Shown one piece after another: positions 7,540 through 14,999 of a DNA stretch of 64,000 bases. The position numbers were made by a program, and so were the translations under genes. Position 1 is the first letter of the stretch, and every line of letters begins with the position of its first letter. The DNA is from Allobogoriella deserti (GTDB taxonomy: Bacteria > Actinomycetota > Actinomycetes > Actinomycetales > Actinomycetaceae), in contig NZ_JBHUEE010000001.1 of assembly GCF_042680605.1 (NCBI RefSeq), positions 558,001 to 622,000 on the forward strand. Reading direction: 5' to 3'. Under the pieces are notes generated by a model, which made no database searches, had not been told where the DNA came from, and saw nothing but the letters and a program-made list of their open reading frames with translations.

Positions 7540-8949
7540 TCAGACATCGCGGCGGAACTCGCGCCGCACGTACGCAGGATCGATGCGGGACTCATCGCCC
7601 GGCTGCCAGCCCGCAGGTCGGCCCCGCGGCGCTTTAAGGATCGTGACACGCATGAGGGCGTCCAGAGCCGCCCGTTGCGCGTCAAGGTCAGCGGTCAGAA
7701 ACGCCTCCACGGGGTCGGGCGCAGCCTTCAGCCATCCGAGCTGTAGCTGTTCGGAAGCGGCAGCAATTTCCCGCTCGGCAGCCTCGCGTTCGCTGCGCAG
7801 CTTCGCGCTCAGCGTGGCGAGCTGGGCAGCCGTGATCGCGCCCGTCGCGAACATCTCGGCCGCCTCATCCTCCCGGATGGCCAGTGCCTGTGCGCGCTCG
7901 CGTGCCGCAGCCAGTGGCCCGGGGTCCGGCTCACTCGCGAGGAGGTCGGCGACGTCCTCACGGGCGAGCCGCTCGGCGATGGTGAGCCGGACGAGGTCAT
8001 CAACGGGCTCCTGGAGTCGGGAGATGTGCGAGCGTGAAGAGGCGCAGGTGTACGCGCGGCGGTTCTTGGAGGACTTCACCACTCGGCAGATGTCACCGCA
8101 TTCACCACAGATGTAGATACCGGACCCGAGCCACCGTGGCGCGCTACGCACCCGGTTGGTGAGCCGACTCGGGTCGCGCAATAGCGCCACGACAGCACGC
8201 CAGGTGTCCTCATCGACGATGGCTGGCCATGCAGCCGGTCCGACGATTTCCCGCTCGTGTTCGATGAGTCCGGCGTTCCGGGCTCGCGTAAGCACCCGGC
8301 GGACGTTGTCCATTCGCCATGTGCCGCCCGTCGACGTCCGGACGCCTCGCGTGTTCCAATCCCGGACGATCGAAGCGAGCGAGCGGCCGTTGAGCAGGGC
8401 TGAAGAGGCCTCACGTAGACACGCCGCCTCGTCCTCGCGCACTGTCATGCCGTCAGACTCGAAACCGAAGGGGCGCCCGCCACCTCGGTACTTGCCGGTT
8501 TCGAGCGCCTGCCGCTTCTGTCTACGGATGCGCTCCGCCTTCTGTTCGGACTCCTGCCGCGCCCATGCCCCCAACGTGCGGGCCATCGCCCGCCCGGTCG
8601 ATGTCGATAGGTCGATGTCACCAGCTTTGACCGTGTGCGTGACGATGCCCCGAGGTTCACACACGTCGATGTACTCCTCTAGCTCCCGCGGACTGCGGTG
8701 CAAGCGGTCGGCGTGCCACGCGATGACGGCGTTGGCGCGCCCAGCTCGCAGGTCGTCAAGCAGATGTGAGTAACCGGGGCGAGGCTTGCCCGAGTAGGCG
8801 GAGATGTCGTTATCCGTGTGCACGGCGACGACGTCCCAACCAAGTCGTTCTGCGAGTTCGCGGCAGTCCTCTTCCTGACGTGCGACTCCAAGCCCGGCGC
8901 CGGTCCGGTCTTTGGAGATGCGCGCGTAGATCGCGGCACGTCGGCTCAT
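7540..8949 (-). CDS. Large serine recombinase (integrase)
   Basis: 469 aa. Resolvase domain with nucleophile Ser12 in YARIS, then a recombinase domain (about residues 160 to 270), a zinc beta-ribbon (CGECG ... YTC, about 285 to 310) and a Leu/Glu-rich coiled coil (about 370 to 410). This is the architecture of phage-type large serine integrases that join attP and attB and, with a directionality factor, excise. Start ATG 8949 overlaps the FtsK stop as ATGA. It lies several genes inside the right end rather than at the end. The presumed target is the cpaF gene at the right boundary. Confidence 0.95.
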   Translation of the reverse strand: MSRRAAIYARISKDRTGAGLGVARQEEDCRELAERLGWDVVAVHTDNDISAYSGKPRPGYSHLLDDLRAGRANAVIAWHADRLHRSPRELEEYIDVCEPRGIVTHTVKAGDIDLSTSTGRAMARTLGAWARQESEQKAERIRRQKRQALETGKYRGGGRPFGFESDGMTVREDEAACLREASSALLNGRSLASIVRDWNTRGVRTSTGGTWRMDNVRRVLTRARNAGLIEHEREIVGPAAWPAIVDEDTWRAVVALLRDPSRLTNRVRSAPRWLGSGIYICGECGDICRVVKSSKNRRAYTCASSRSHISRLQEPVDDLVRLTIAERLAREDVADLLASEPDPGPLAAARERAQALAIREDEAAEMFATGAITAAQLATLSAKLRSEREAAEREIAAASEQLQLGWLKAAPDPVEAFLTADLDAQRAALDALMRVTILKAPRGRPAGWQPGDESRIDPAYVRREFRRDV

Positions 8950-10397
8950 GACCGCATCCTCTCCCGTGAGGCCCGGTACTTCGCCATCGACGTGCGGTGA
9001 CGCGTCACCGCGTATGCGGCCCCGACGCCGACGACGATGGGTAGCAGGGGCAGCGCGACGACGGAGAATGTGCCGACCATGAGTGTCACGAGGACGGCCA
9101 CCGACCAATCACTCGCGACCATCGCGCGGTGCTCGCGCATCGGAGGATGAGCCAGCAGGTTGCCGTGCGATCTCCCCTTGTCGTACGCGGCGCGGATCGC
9201 ACCGTCGATGTCTGCCCAGCTCAGTGCGGCGGGCTCGTCATCACGGATCGACGCTGCGGGCGCGTCCATCGGCTCTGGCCTCTCCGGCATCACCGATTCG
9301 TCGACGGCCACCGGCTCGTCATAGGGCTGGTCGTCGGGGAGGTGGTCGGCCACGTCGGCCATCATGTTGGTGAGGTCGTCCGTTGAGAGGAACGGCGCTT
9401 GGACGCGCTCCGGCTCCCGTGCACCGCTTGGCCACCAGAGTGCGTCGCCCTGCCCGAGCAGCCGCTCCGCACCCGACTGCCCGAGCGCCACGTTCGAATC
9501 GACGTATGAGCGGACCGAGAACGCGAGGCGGGACGGCGTGTTCGCCCGGATCAGTCCGGTCAGGACGTCCGCGCTTGGCCGCTGGGTCGCCAGGATGAGG
9601 TGGATCCCGGCGGCGCGTCCGAGTTGGAGGAGTCGCACCAGCGTCGGTTCCACGCGCTTCTGTGCCTGCATGATCAGGTCGGCGAGCTCGTCGACGGCCA
9701 CGACGACATATGGAGGAGCCTCGGCTCCCAGCTCGGAGATGTTCCGCACGCCTGCCTGTTCCAGCGCGCGGTATCGCTCATCCATCGTCGCTTCGACATC
9801 TGCCAGCACGCGCACCGCCGCGTCGACGTCGGTAGCGACCGGCCGCAGCAGGTGCGGCACCGGCCTGAACGCCGCCAGCTCGACCCGCTTGGGGTCGACG
9901 AGGACAAGACCGACCTGGCCTGGCGTCGCATGCGCGACGAGGTGCGCCAGCATGCTGGTCAGCGCCACGGACTTGCCGGATCCGGTCGTGCCGCTGACCA
10001 CGAGGTGGGGCAGGTGGTCCAGCCGTGCGGCGACCGCCTCGCCCTCGACACTCACGCCGATCGGAACCTCTAACGGATGAGTCTGACGGATATGGTCCGC
10101 CACCTCGTCCAGCGTCACCGTCCGGCGCTGCGCCGCTGGAACTTCGACAGCGATGTGCTTGCCCACCGGGAGCACGCGCACGCTCGCCACCTCCAGCGCG
10201 ATCGCCAGATCATCGGCGAGCGCCGCAATCTGCTTCACTTTCACGCCCGCGCCGGGCGCCAGGTGGTAGCGGTCCACGGTTGCGCCGCGCGTGACGTCTT
10301 CGACGGTGGCCGTGATGTCGAAGCTACGCAACGCCAATGTGAGCGCGCGCGCCTCGTCGGCGGTGTGGTCGGCTCCGGTGATGGTCTGTGCGCTCAT
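8946..10397 (-). CDS. FtsK/SpoIIIE-type DNA translocase with C-terminal membrane segments
   Basis: 483 aa. An alpha-like segment (residues about 40 to 95) precedes the motor: Walker A GTTGSGKS near residue 136 and Walker B VVVAVDELADLI. There is no N-terminal membrane domain and no gamma domain. Instead about residues 430 to 465 (VAVLVTLMVGTFSVVALPLL and what follows) are hydrophobic and would form one hairpin or two membrane spans. In actinobacterial integrative elements one FtsK-like protein (TraB/Tra) moves double-stranded DNA between cells, the likeliest role. Start ATG 10,397 overlaps the upstream stop by 4 bp. Confidence 0.9.
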   Translation of the reverse strand: MSAQTITGADHTADEARALTLALRSFDITATVEDVTRGATVDRYHLAPGAGVKVKQIAALADDLAIALEVASVRVLPVGKHIAVEVPAAQRRTVTLDEVADHIRQTHPLEVPIGVSVEGEAVAARLDHLPHLVVSGTTGSGKSVALTSMLAHLVAHATPGQVGLVLVDPKRVELAAFRPVPHLLRPVATDVDAAVRVLADVEATMDERYRALEQAGVRNISELGAEAPPYVVVAVDELADLIMQAQKRVEPTLVRLLQLGRAAGIHLILATQRPSADVLTGLIRANTPSRLAFSVRSYVDSNVALGQSGAERLLGQGDALWWPSGAREPERVQAPFLSTDDLTNMMADVADHLPDDQPYDEPVAVDESVMPERPEPMDAPAASIRDDEPAALSWADIDGAIRAAYDKGRSHGNLLAHPPMREHRAMVASDWSVAVLVTLMVGTFSVVALPLLPIVVGVGAAYAVTRHRTSMAKYRASRERMRS

Positions 10398-10675
10398 CGG
10401 CCCGCCACCTCCAGCCTGCTGGCGATGTGCGCCGCCGGGAAGCGATCTGCTGCGTCCGTGCTGCCGCATCCGTCGCATCGGTTCGATGAGAAGTGCGGCT
10501 CGCCGGTGTCCAGCACCAGTCCCATAGCGCCATCGATCCCCTCGCCCCAGAGCGCGACCTGAGCCTCAGCGATCTCCTGGGAGATGTCATACCCGGTGAT
10601 GCCGTCCGCGCACTCACCGTTGGCAATGAGCATTGCGCAGTCCGTGCAGACCTCCAGATCCCGCGTGATGTTCAT
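10394..10675 (-). CDS. Small phage-type zinc-motif protein
   Basis: 93 aa. The pattern VCTDCAMLIANGEC near the N-terminus and RCDGCGS with a nearby RFPAAH near the C-terminus matches a family of small proteins common in actinobacteriophages and integrative elements, of unknown function, probably zinc-binding. GGAGG sits 7 bp before the ATG at 10,675. The frame is open upstream but the RBS argues for this start. Confidence 0.7.
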   Translation of the reverse strand: MNITRDLEVCTDCAMLIANGECADGITGYDISQEIAEAQVALWGEGIDGAMGLVLDTGEPHFSSNRCDGCGSTDAADRFPAAHIASRLEVAGR

Positions 10676-10677
10676 GA

Positions 10678-10878
10678 TCACGCCTCCGTGTACGTCGCGT
10701 GCGTCGCGGGATTGGTCGGCGTCACCGGGTCGACCATGATCTCGACCCGTGCGTACGGCTCGCCGCGCTGCTTCAGCTCGTTCACGATCGCGGCGCGTGC
10801 CCGCTCCCGCGCATCCGGCCCGACCGGCACTGTGGCGTACCACCTGCCGTACCCATCTGCCCATGTCTTGACGCTCAT
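10678..10878 (-). CDS. Small hypothetical protein, first gene at element right end
   Basis: 66 aa, begins MSVKTWADGYGRWYATVPVG. Similar short proteins are frequent in actinobacterial phages and elements; function unknown. GGAAGGGCGAGG precedes the ATG at 10,878. It is the first leftward gene at the element end, so its promoter must lie within the roughly 70 bp between it and the cpaF remnant. Confidence 0.6.
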   Translation of the reverse strand: MSVKTWADGYGRWYATVPVGPDARERARAAIVNELKQRGEPYARVEIMVDPVTPTNPATHATYTEA

Positions 10879-10960
10879 TGCCTCGCCCTTCCTGCTCTCC
10901 GCCCCGCCTATCGGAGCGCTACAGGTAAGACGGTCTCAGCATGACCCGGCACTGGCCGGG
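10879..10960. other. Right attachment junction (attR) region
   Basis: Element genes stop at 10,878 and CpaF homology on the plus strand begins near 10,949 (ALAGSIPAHERV). The recombination crossover must lie between. The exact core cannot be placed without the left end. The same gap must hold the promoter of the leftward element operon, so excision could also change transcription there. Confidence 0.6.
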
Positions 10961-11542
10961 TCGATACCGGCCCACGAGCGCGTCATCACCGCCGAGGAGG
11001 TCTTCGAGCTACAGCTGGCCAACCGCGACGTCGTCGCGATGCAGACCCGACAGGCGAATCTGGAAGGAACCGGGGAGATCCCGCTGCGGCGCCTGGTCAA
11101 GGAGGCGCTGCGTATGCGACCGGACCGCATCATCATCGGCGAGGTGCGCGAGGCTGAGGCCTTCGACATGTTGGTCGCTCTGAACGCCGGCATCCCGGGC
11201 ATGTGCACGTTGCACGCCAACTCGGCACGGGAGGCCGTGACCAAGCTCTGCACTCTTCCGCTGCTCGCCGGCGAGAACGTCACCGCGGCCTTCGTCGTCC
11301 CGACCGTGGCCTCGGCCATCGACCTTGTGGTCCACCTCGAGCTCGACCGCGACGGCCACCGGTGTGTGCGTGAGATCGCGGGCGTCACCGGACGTGTCGA
11401 GGACGGTGTGGTCGAGGTCAGTGAGTTGTTCGCCCGTCAGGACGGAGCGCTGCGGCGGCGGTCCGGATTCCCTGCCGGGGAGGAACGATTCCGCCGGGCT
11501 GGCTACGACCTGGCCGCCCTGCTCGCGGACGGTGCGGCCTGA
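10949..11542 (+). pseudogene. cpaF: C-terminal fragment of Tad pilus ATPase CpaF/TadA
   Basis: About 198 residues of CpaF/TadA are preserved: IPAHERVITAEEVFELQL, then RRLVKEALRMRPDRIIIGEVREAEAFDMLVALN, then MCTLHANSAREAV, all typical of the secretion ATPase of Tad/Flp pili. Everything before this, including the N-terminal domain and the Walker A loop that should sit just upstream, is missing; the preceding DNA belongs to the mobile element. The fragment cannot bind ATP normally. The remaining part should lie beyond the element's other end, left of the window. Its stop is 2 bp before tadB. Confidence 0.88.
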
Positions 11543-11544
11543 TC

Positions 11545-12405
11545 ATGGGCGCTGTCGTCGGACTGTTGCTAGGGGCCGGGTTACTCAGTATCTGGTTCGC
11601 CTGCTTCGAACGTCCGGAGCCGACCCGGCGCGCCCGGGCAGGTTGGTCGGAACGGACCCAGGACATGCTGGTCCAGGCCGGGGCCCCACGCGTCACTCCG
11701 GCGGGCCTGGTCCTCACCTCGGCGGTGCTGGGCCTCGTGACGTTCGTGCTCGGAGCATTGCTGACTGCCTCGCCGCCGATCGCCGGGGCGTTCGGGGTGA
11801 TCGTCACCGGCGCACCGACGCTGGTCATGCGCGCACGTGCGCGACGACGGCGCGTGCGTCTGCGCGCGGTCTGGCCCGAGGTGATCGACGATCTCGTCTC
11901 CGCCATCCGCGCTGGGCTGGCTCTCCCTGAGGCGCTCATCGCGCTCTCGGAACGTGGTCCGGAGGAGGTACGTGGTGAGTTCCGCCAGTTCGCGGAGGAC
12001 TACCGGGCGACGGGCCGGTTCGGAGAATCACTCGATGCGCTGAAGGCTCGGCTGGCCGACCCGGTGGCGGACCGGATCGTCGAGGCACTGCGACTAACCC
12101 GCGAGGTCGGCGGCACCGATCTGGGCAGGCTGCTACGGACCCTCGCGCGCATGCTCCGCGAGGACCTGCGCACCAGGGGCGAGCTGGAGGCCCGGCAGTC
12201 CTGGACCGTCGGCGGAGCTCGGCTGGCGGTTGCTGCGCCGTGGGTCGTCCTGCTCCTGCTGTCCACCCGTGGTGAGGCGGCCGCCGCGTACAACTCCGCG
12301 GCCGGCGTGGTGGTCCTCCTGGCCGGTGCCGGGTGTTGCGTGCTCGCCTACGTCCTCATGGTCCGGATCGGCCGGCTTCCGGAGGAAGCGCGGGTCATGC
12401 GATGA
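11545..12405 (+). CDS. tadB: Tad pilus inner-membrane platform protein TadB
   Basis: 286 aa. Hydrophobic segments at about 1 to 20, 55 to 95 and 230 to 280 flank a cytoplasmic T2SS-F-like domain (VWPEVIDDLVSAIRAGLALPEALIALS, then GTDLGRLLRTLARMLRED). TadB and TadC form the membrane platform driven by the CpaF ATPase. The ATG lies 2 bp after the cpaF stop, and the stop overlaps the tadC start. With cpaF cut, its transcription may now depend on a promoter in or near the element. Confidence 0.88.
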   Translation: MGAVVGLLLGAGLLSIWFACFERPEPTRRARAGWSERTQDMLVQAGAPRVTPAGLVLTSAVLGLVTFVLGALLTASPPIAGAFGVIVTGAPTLVMRARARRRRVRLRAVWPEVIDDLVSAIRAGLALPEALIALSERGPEEVRGEFRQFAEDYRATGRFGESLDALKARLADPVADRIVEALRLTREVGGTDLGRLLRTLARMLREDLRTRGELEARQSWTVGGARLAVAAPWVVLLLLSTRGEAAAAYNSAAGVVVLLAGAGCCVLAYVLMVRIGRLPEEARVMR

Positions 12406-13334
12406 GTCCGACGGCGGTGGGCGCCCTGGTCGGCCTGGTCGGTGGAGTGGGCCTGTGCCTGGTCCTCTGGCGAGTGGCCGCGCGGCGGATCACCCTGTCC
12501 GAACGGATCGCCCCGTACCTTCGCGAACGGCCACGAACCTCACGGCTGCTCGCGGAGGCGGCGCAGCACACCCCGTTCCCGACGGCCGAGCGTCTCCTCG
12601 CGCCGCTGGTCCACGACGCCGGCCGTGTCCTCGAGCGCCTGGGCTCGTCGTCGGTGAGCATCCGGCGGCGCCTGCAGCTGCTCGGCGGAAGCACGACACA
12701 CGACCAGTTTCGCACCGAGCAGCTCATGTGGGGGGCCGTGGGCCTCGCCGTGGGCACACTGCTCGCGCTCACGGCGGGCGTCGTTCGTGGTGCGCCGTTC
12801 GTGCCGCTGCTGGTCGGGGTGATCCTCTGTGGTCTCGGCGGTGCGGTCGCTCGGGACCAGCTACTGACAAGCCAGGCTCGCCGCCGTCAGGAACGCATGG
12901 CGCAGGAGCTCCCAGACGTCGCCGAACTCCTCGCACTGGCCGTCTCGGCGGGAGAGGGACCGATCGGGGCGCTGGAGCGGGTGTCCCGGACTACGCACGG
13001 CGAGCTCACCGGAGAGGTCCGCCGGACCTTGGCGGAGGCGCGGTCGGGGACTCCACTGGCGGTCGCCCTCGAGAACATGGCCGCCCGCACCGACGAAGCC
13101 GCCATCGCCCGGTTCGCAGAAGGCGTCAGTGTGGCGCTGGAACGCGGCACGCCGCTTGCCGACGTGCTTCGTGCGCAGGCGCAGGACGCGCGTGAGAGCG
13201 CGCGACGGGAACTCATGGAGACCGGCGGGAAGAAGGAACTCGGCATGATGGTGCCGGTCGTCTTCCTGGTCCTGCCGGTGACCGTGGTGTTCGCGATCTT
13301 TCCCGGAGTGGCCGTGCTCGAGGTGGGCTTATGA
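12402..13334 (+). CDS. tadC: Tad pilus inner-membrane platform protein TadC
   Basis: 310 aa. T2SS-F domain (about residues 165 to 265: ELPDVAELLALAVSAGEGPIGALERV) with two membrane spans in the middle and one at the C-terminus (MMVPVVFLVLPVTVVFAIFPG), as in TadC. Start ATG 12,402 overlaps the tadB stop as ATGA; a longer upstream frame is less likely. It pairs with TadB as the second platform subunit. Confidence 0.88.
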   Translation: MSPTAVGALVGLVGGVGLCLVLWRVAARRITLSERIAPYLRERPRTSRLLAEAAQHTPFPTAERLLAPLVHDAGRVLERLGSSSVSIRRRLQLLGGSTTHDQFRTEQLMWGAVGLAVGTLLALTAGVVRGAPFVPLLVGVILCGLGGAVARDQLLTSQARRRQERMAQELPDVAELLALAVSAGEGPIGALERVSRTTHGELTGEVRRTLAEARSGTPLAVALENMAARTDEAAIARFAEGVSVALERGTPLADVLRAQAQDARESARRELMETGGKKELGMMVPVVFLVLPVTVVFAIFPGVAVLEVGL

Positions 13335-13397
13335 ACGACCCACCACGATCACCGCCGCCCGTGCTCGCCCACCCATCCGACCCCGAAGGAAGACCCG

Positions 13398-13595
13398 ATG
13401 CTGACCACTCTCTTCACACTCCTTGCCACCAAGCTCGGCTGGTCGCCCCAGGACGACCCCGAGCGCGGCGACGTGCCCGGCTGGGTCCTCGTGACTTTGA
13501 TGACGGCGGGTCTGGTCGTCGCCATCTGGGCGATCGCCGGGCCGCTTCTCCAGCAGGTCTTCGAGACCGCGATCCAGCGCGTGCTCGACACCTGA
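13398..13595 (+). CDS. Flp-type pilin-like small membrane protein
   Basis: 65 aa. A short N-terminal part ends in ERGDVPGWVLVTLMTAGLVV, a Gly-containing border followed by a hydrophobic helix, the layout of short Flp-type pilins or pseudopilins. It sits between tadC and the TadE-like genes, as in other actinobacterial Tad loci. It is probably the major pilin; no prepilin peptidase gene is in the window to support cleavage. Confidence 0.7.
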   Translation: MLTTLFTLLATKLGWSPQDDPERGDVPGWVLVTLMTAGLVVAIWAIAGPLLQQVFETAIQRVLDT

Positions 13596-13600
13596 GTCGG

Positions 13601-14032
13601 GTGTTCCGCACTCCGGTGACGGCTCGTCGTGCCCGATGGGGCCGGGACGGTGGCGTGGATCGGGAGCGTGGCTCGGCGGTCGCGGAGTTTGCGATGGTCT
13701 CCGGCCTGGTCGTCGTACTGGTGGTGGCACTCGTCCAGGTGGTACTCGGCCTGCACGTCCGCAACACCCTCATCGACTCGGCCGCTGAGGGCGCCCGCCA
13801 CGCGGCCCTTGCCGGTGCCGGTCACGCCGCGGGCGTCGAACGCACGCGCGAGCTGATCAGTGCCGGACTGTCCTCGAGCTACGCCGACCACGTCAGCGCC
13901 ACCACGGTCCAGGTCTCGGGAGCCACATTGGTACGGGTCGACGTCAGTGCGCCGCTGCCGGTGATCGGCCTGCTCGGTCCGAGCGGAGTGCTCGAGGTCA
14001 GTGGCCATGCCATCCAGGAGGACGGGCCGTGA
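13601..14032 (+). CDS. TadE-like pseudopilin 1
   Basis: 143 aa, GTG start. DRERGSAVAEFAMVSGLVVVLVVALVQ is the classic TadE N-terminus: a cleavage border, a Glu a few residues on, and one hydrophobic helix, followed by an extracellular domain (NTLIDSAAEGARHAAL). It is thought to act as a minor pilin. The stop overlaps the next start by 4 bp. Confidence 0.82.
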   Translation: MFRTPVTARRARWGRDGGVDRERGSAVAEFAMVSGLVVVLVVALVQVVLGLHVRNTLIDSAAEGARHAALAGAGHAAGVERTRELISAGLSSSYADHVSATTVQVSGATLVRVDVSAPLPVIGLLGPSGVLEVSGHAIQEDGP

Positions 14033-14490
14033 GACTGTCCGCTCTGCCGCGCTTCGGTACCGACGGTGAACGGGGGAGCTCGACGATCGAGTTCCTCGCC
14101 GTCACGGTGCTGATGCTCGTCCCGGCCGTGTACCTGGTGCTGACGCTGGCTCAGGTCCAGGCGGCGGCCTTCGCGGCCGAGGGCGCCGCGCGTGAGGCGG
14201 GCCGGCATCTGGCCCAGGCCGACTCGTTCCAGGACGGCATGGCCACGGCGACTCGTGCGGTGGAGCTCGCGTTCGACGACCAGGGCATCGAGGTCGACGG
14301 CGCTCGTGCCCTCGCGGTCGAGTGCTCGCAGGACCCGTGTCTGTCACCCGGCGCTCACGTCGCCGTCGAGGTCGCGACCCACGTCGACCTGCCGCTCGTG
14401 CCGGACATCGTGCGCGACGTCGTGCCGGCCGCTGTCCCGGTCAGCGCGGCGCACGTCGTCGCCGTGCCGCAGTTCCGGGAAACCGCATGA
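14029..14490 (+). CDS. TadE-like pseudopilin 2
   Basis: 153 aa, GTG start overlapping the previous stop. GERGSSTIEFLAVTVLMLVPAVYLV gives the TadE-type border and membrane helix. The outer domain has two Cys in ECSQDPCLSPG that could form a disulfide. It overlaps the next gene by 4 bp, so the three TadE/G-like proteins are made together. Confidence 0.82.
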   Translation: MRLSALPRFGTDGERGSSTIEFLAVTVLMLVPAVYLVLTLAQVQAAAFAAEGAAREAGRHLAQADSFQDGMATATRAVELAFDDQGIEVDGARALAVECSQDPCLSPGAHVAVEVATHVDLPLVPDIVRDVVPAAVPVSAAHVVAVPQFRETA

Positions 14491-14954
14491 CGCGCGCCGC
14501 TCTCGCGTTTCCAGCCCGCGACAGCGGGCAGATCATGGTGCTCACGGCCGCGTTGACCGCCTTCGTCCTGGCGCTTGTGTTCGCCGTGGCGAGCGCGACC
14601 TCCGTGTACATCGACCGGAAGCGACTGCTCTCGCTCGCCGACGGAGCGGCGGTCGACGCCGCCGACGCGCTGGATGAGGAGCTGTACTTCACCGACCCGC
14701 CCGCCGGCGACCGGATCCCGATCTCCGACGCCTCCGTCGACGACGCGGTCTCGGAATACCTCGACCAGACCCCGGCGGCGTTGCTCGCCGAGTTCGACCA
14801 GCTTGCCGTCGTCGAGCCCACCGGTACCCCGGACGGGACGACGGCGCAGGTCACCCTGGCGGCCGTGGCACGCCCGCCGTTGGTTCCCTGGGTGCTCGTG
14901 CCCTGGAGCGACGGCATCGCGCTCCGCGTGACCTCGACCGCACGGGCCGGGTGA
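14487..14954 (+). CDS. TadE/TadG-like pilus assembly protein
   Basis: 155 aa. RDSGQIMVLTAALTAFVLALVF resembles the N-terminus of TadG-like proteins, then a short extracellular region (YIDRKRLLSLADGAAVDAADAL). It is much shorter than full TadG. ATG 14,487 overlaps the previous stop. It is the last gene of the pilus operon and is convergent with rox. Confidence 0.75.
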   Translation: MTRAALAFPARDSGQIMVLTAALTAFVLALVFAVASATSVYIDRKRLLSLADGAAVDAADALDEELYFTDPPAGDRIPISDASVDDAVSEYLDQTPAALLAEFDQLAVVEPTGTPDGTTAQVTLAAVARPPLVPWVLVPWSDGIALRVTSTARAG

Positions 14955-14999
14955 TTTCGGGGACGCTCGACGAACGACTGCCCAGCGTGCGGCCGGCCG

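Larger units (their letters stand above)
1..10948. mobile_element. Integrated mobile element, right-hand part (left end outside window)
   Basis: All genes from the left edge to 10,878 run leftward and form a self-contained mobile set: serine integrase, FtsK/SpoIIIE pump, primase-polymerase with SF3 helicase, P27-type terminase small subunit, lipoprotein and many small zinc-motif proteins. The right boundary is set by the abrupt start of CpaF homology near 10,949 on the other strand. Prim-pol plus FtsK resembles actinobacterial integrative conjugative elements, whereas serine integrase plus terminase small subunit resembles small prophages or phage satellites such as the phiRv1 type. No capsid, portal or large terminase is visible, but the left end is missing. 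Presence of an element is near certain; its class is not settled. Confidence 0.88.

Noticed and set aside
10921..10940. GGTAAGACG (reads G-K-T) just before the CpaF homology, looking like a Walker A remnant
   Set aside because: It is in a different frame and the spacing to the ALAGSIP segment is 4 bp off, so it is probably chance.
10493..10948. In-frame extension upstream of the CpaF fragment
   Set aside because: It is antisense to element genes and has no CpaF similarity, so it is not the native N-terminus.
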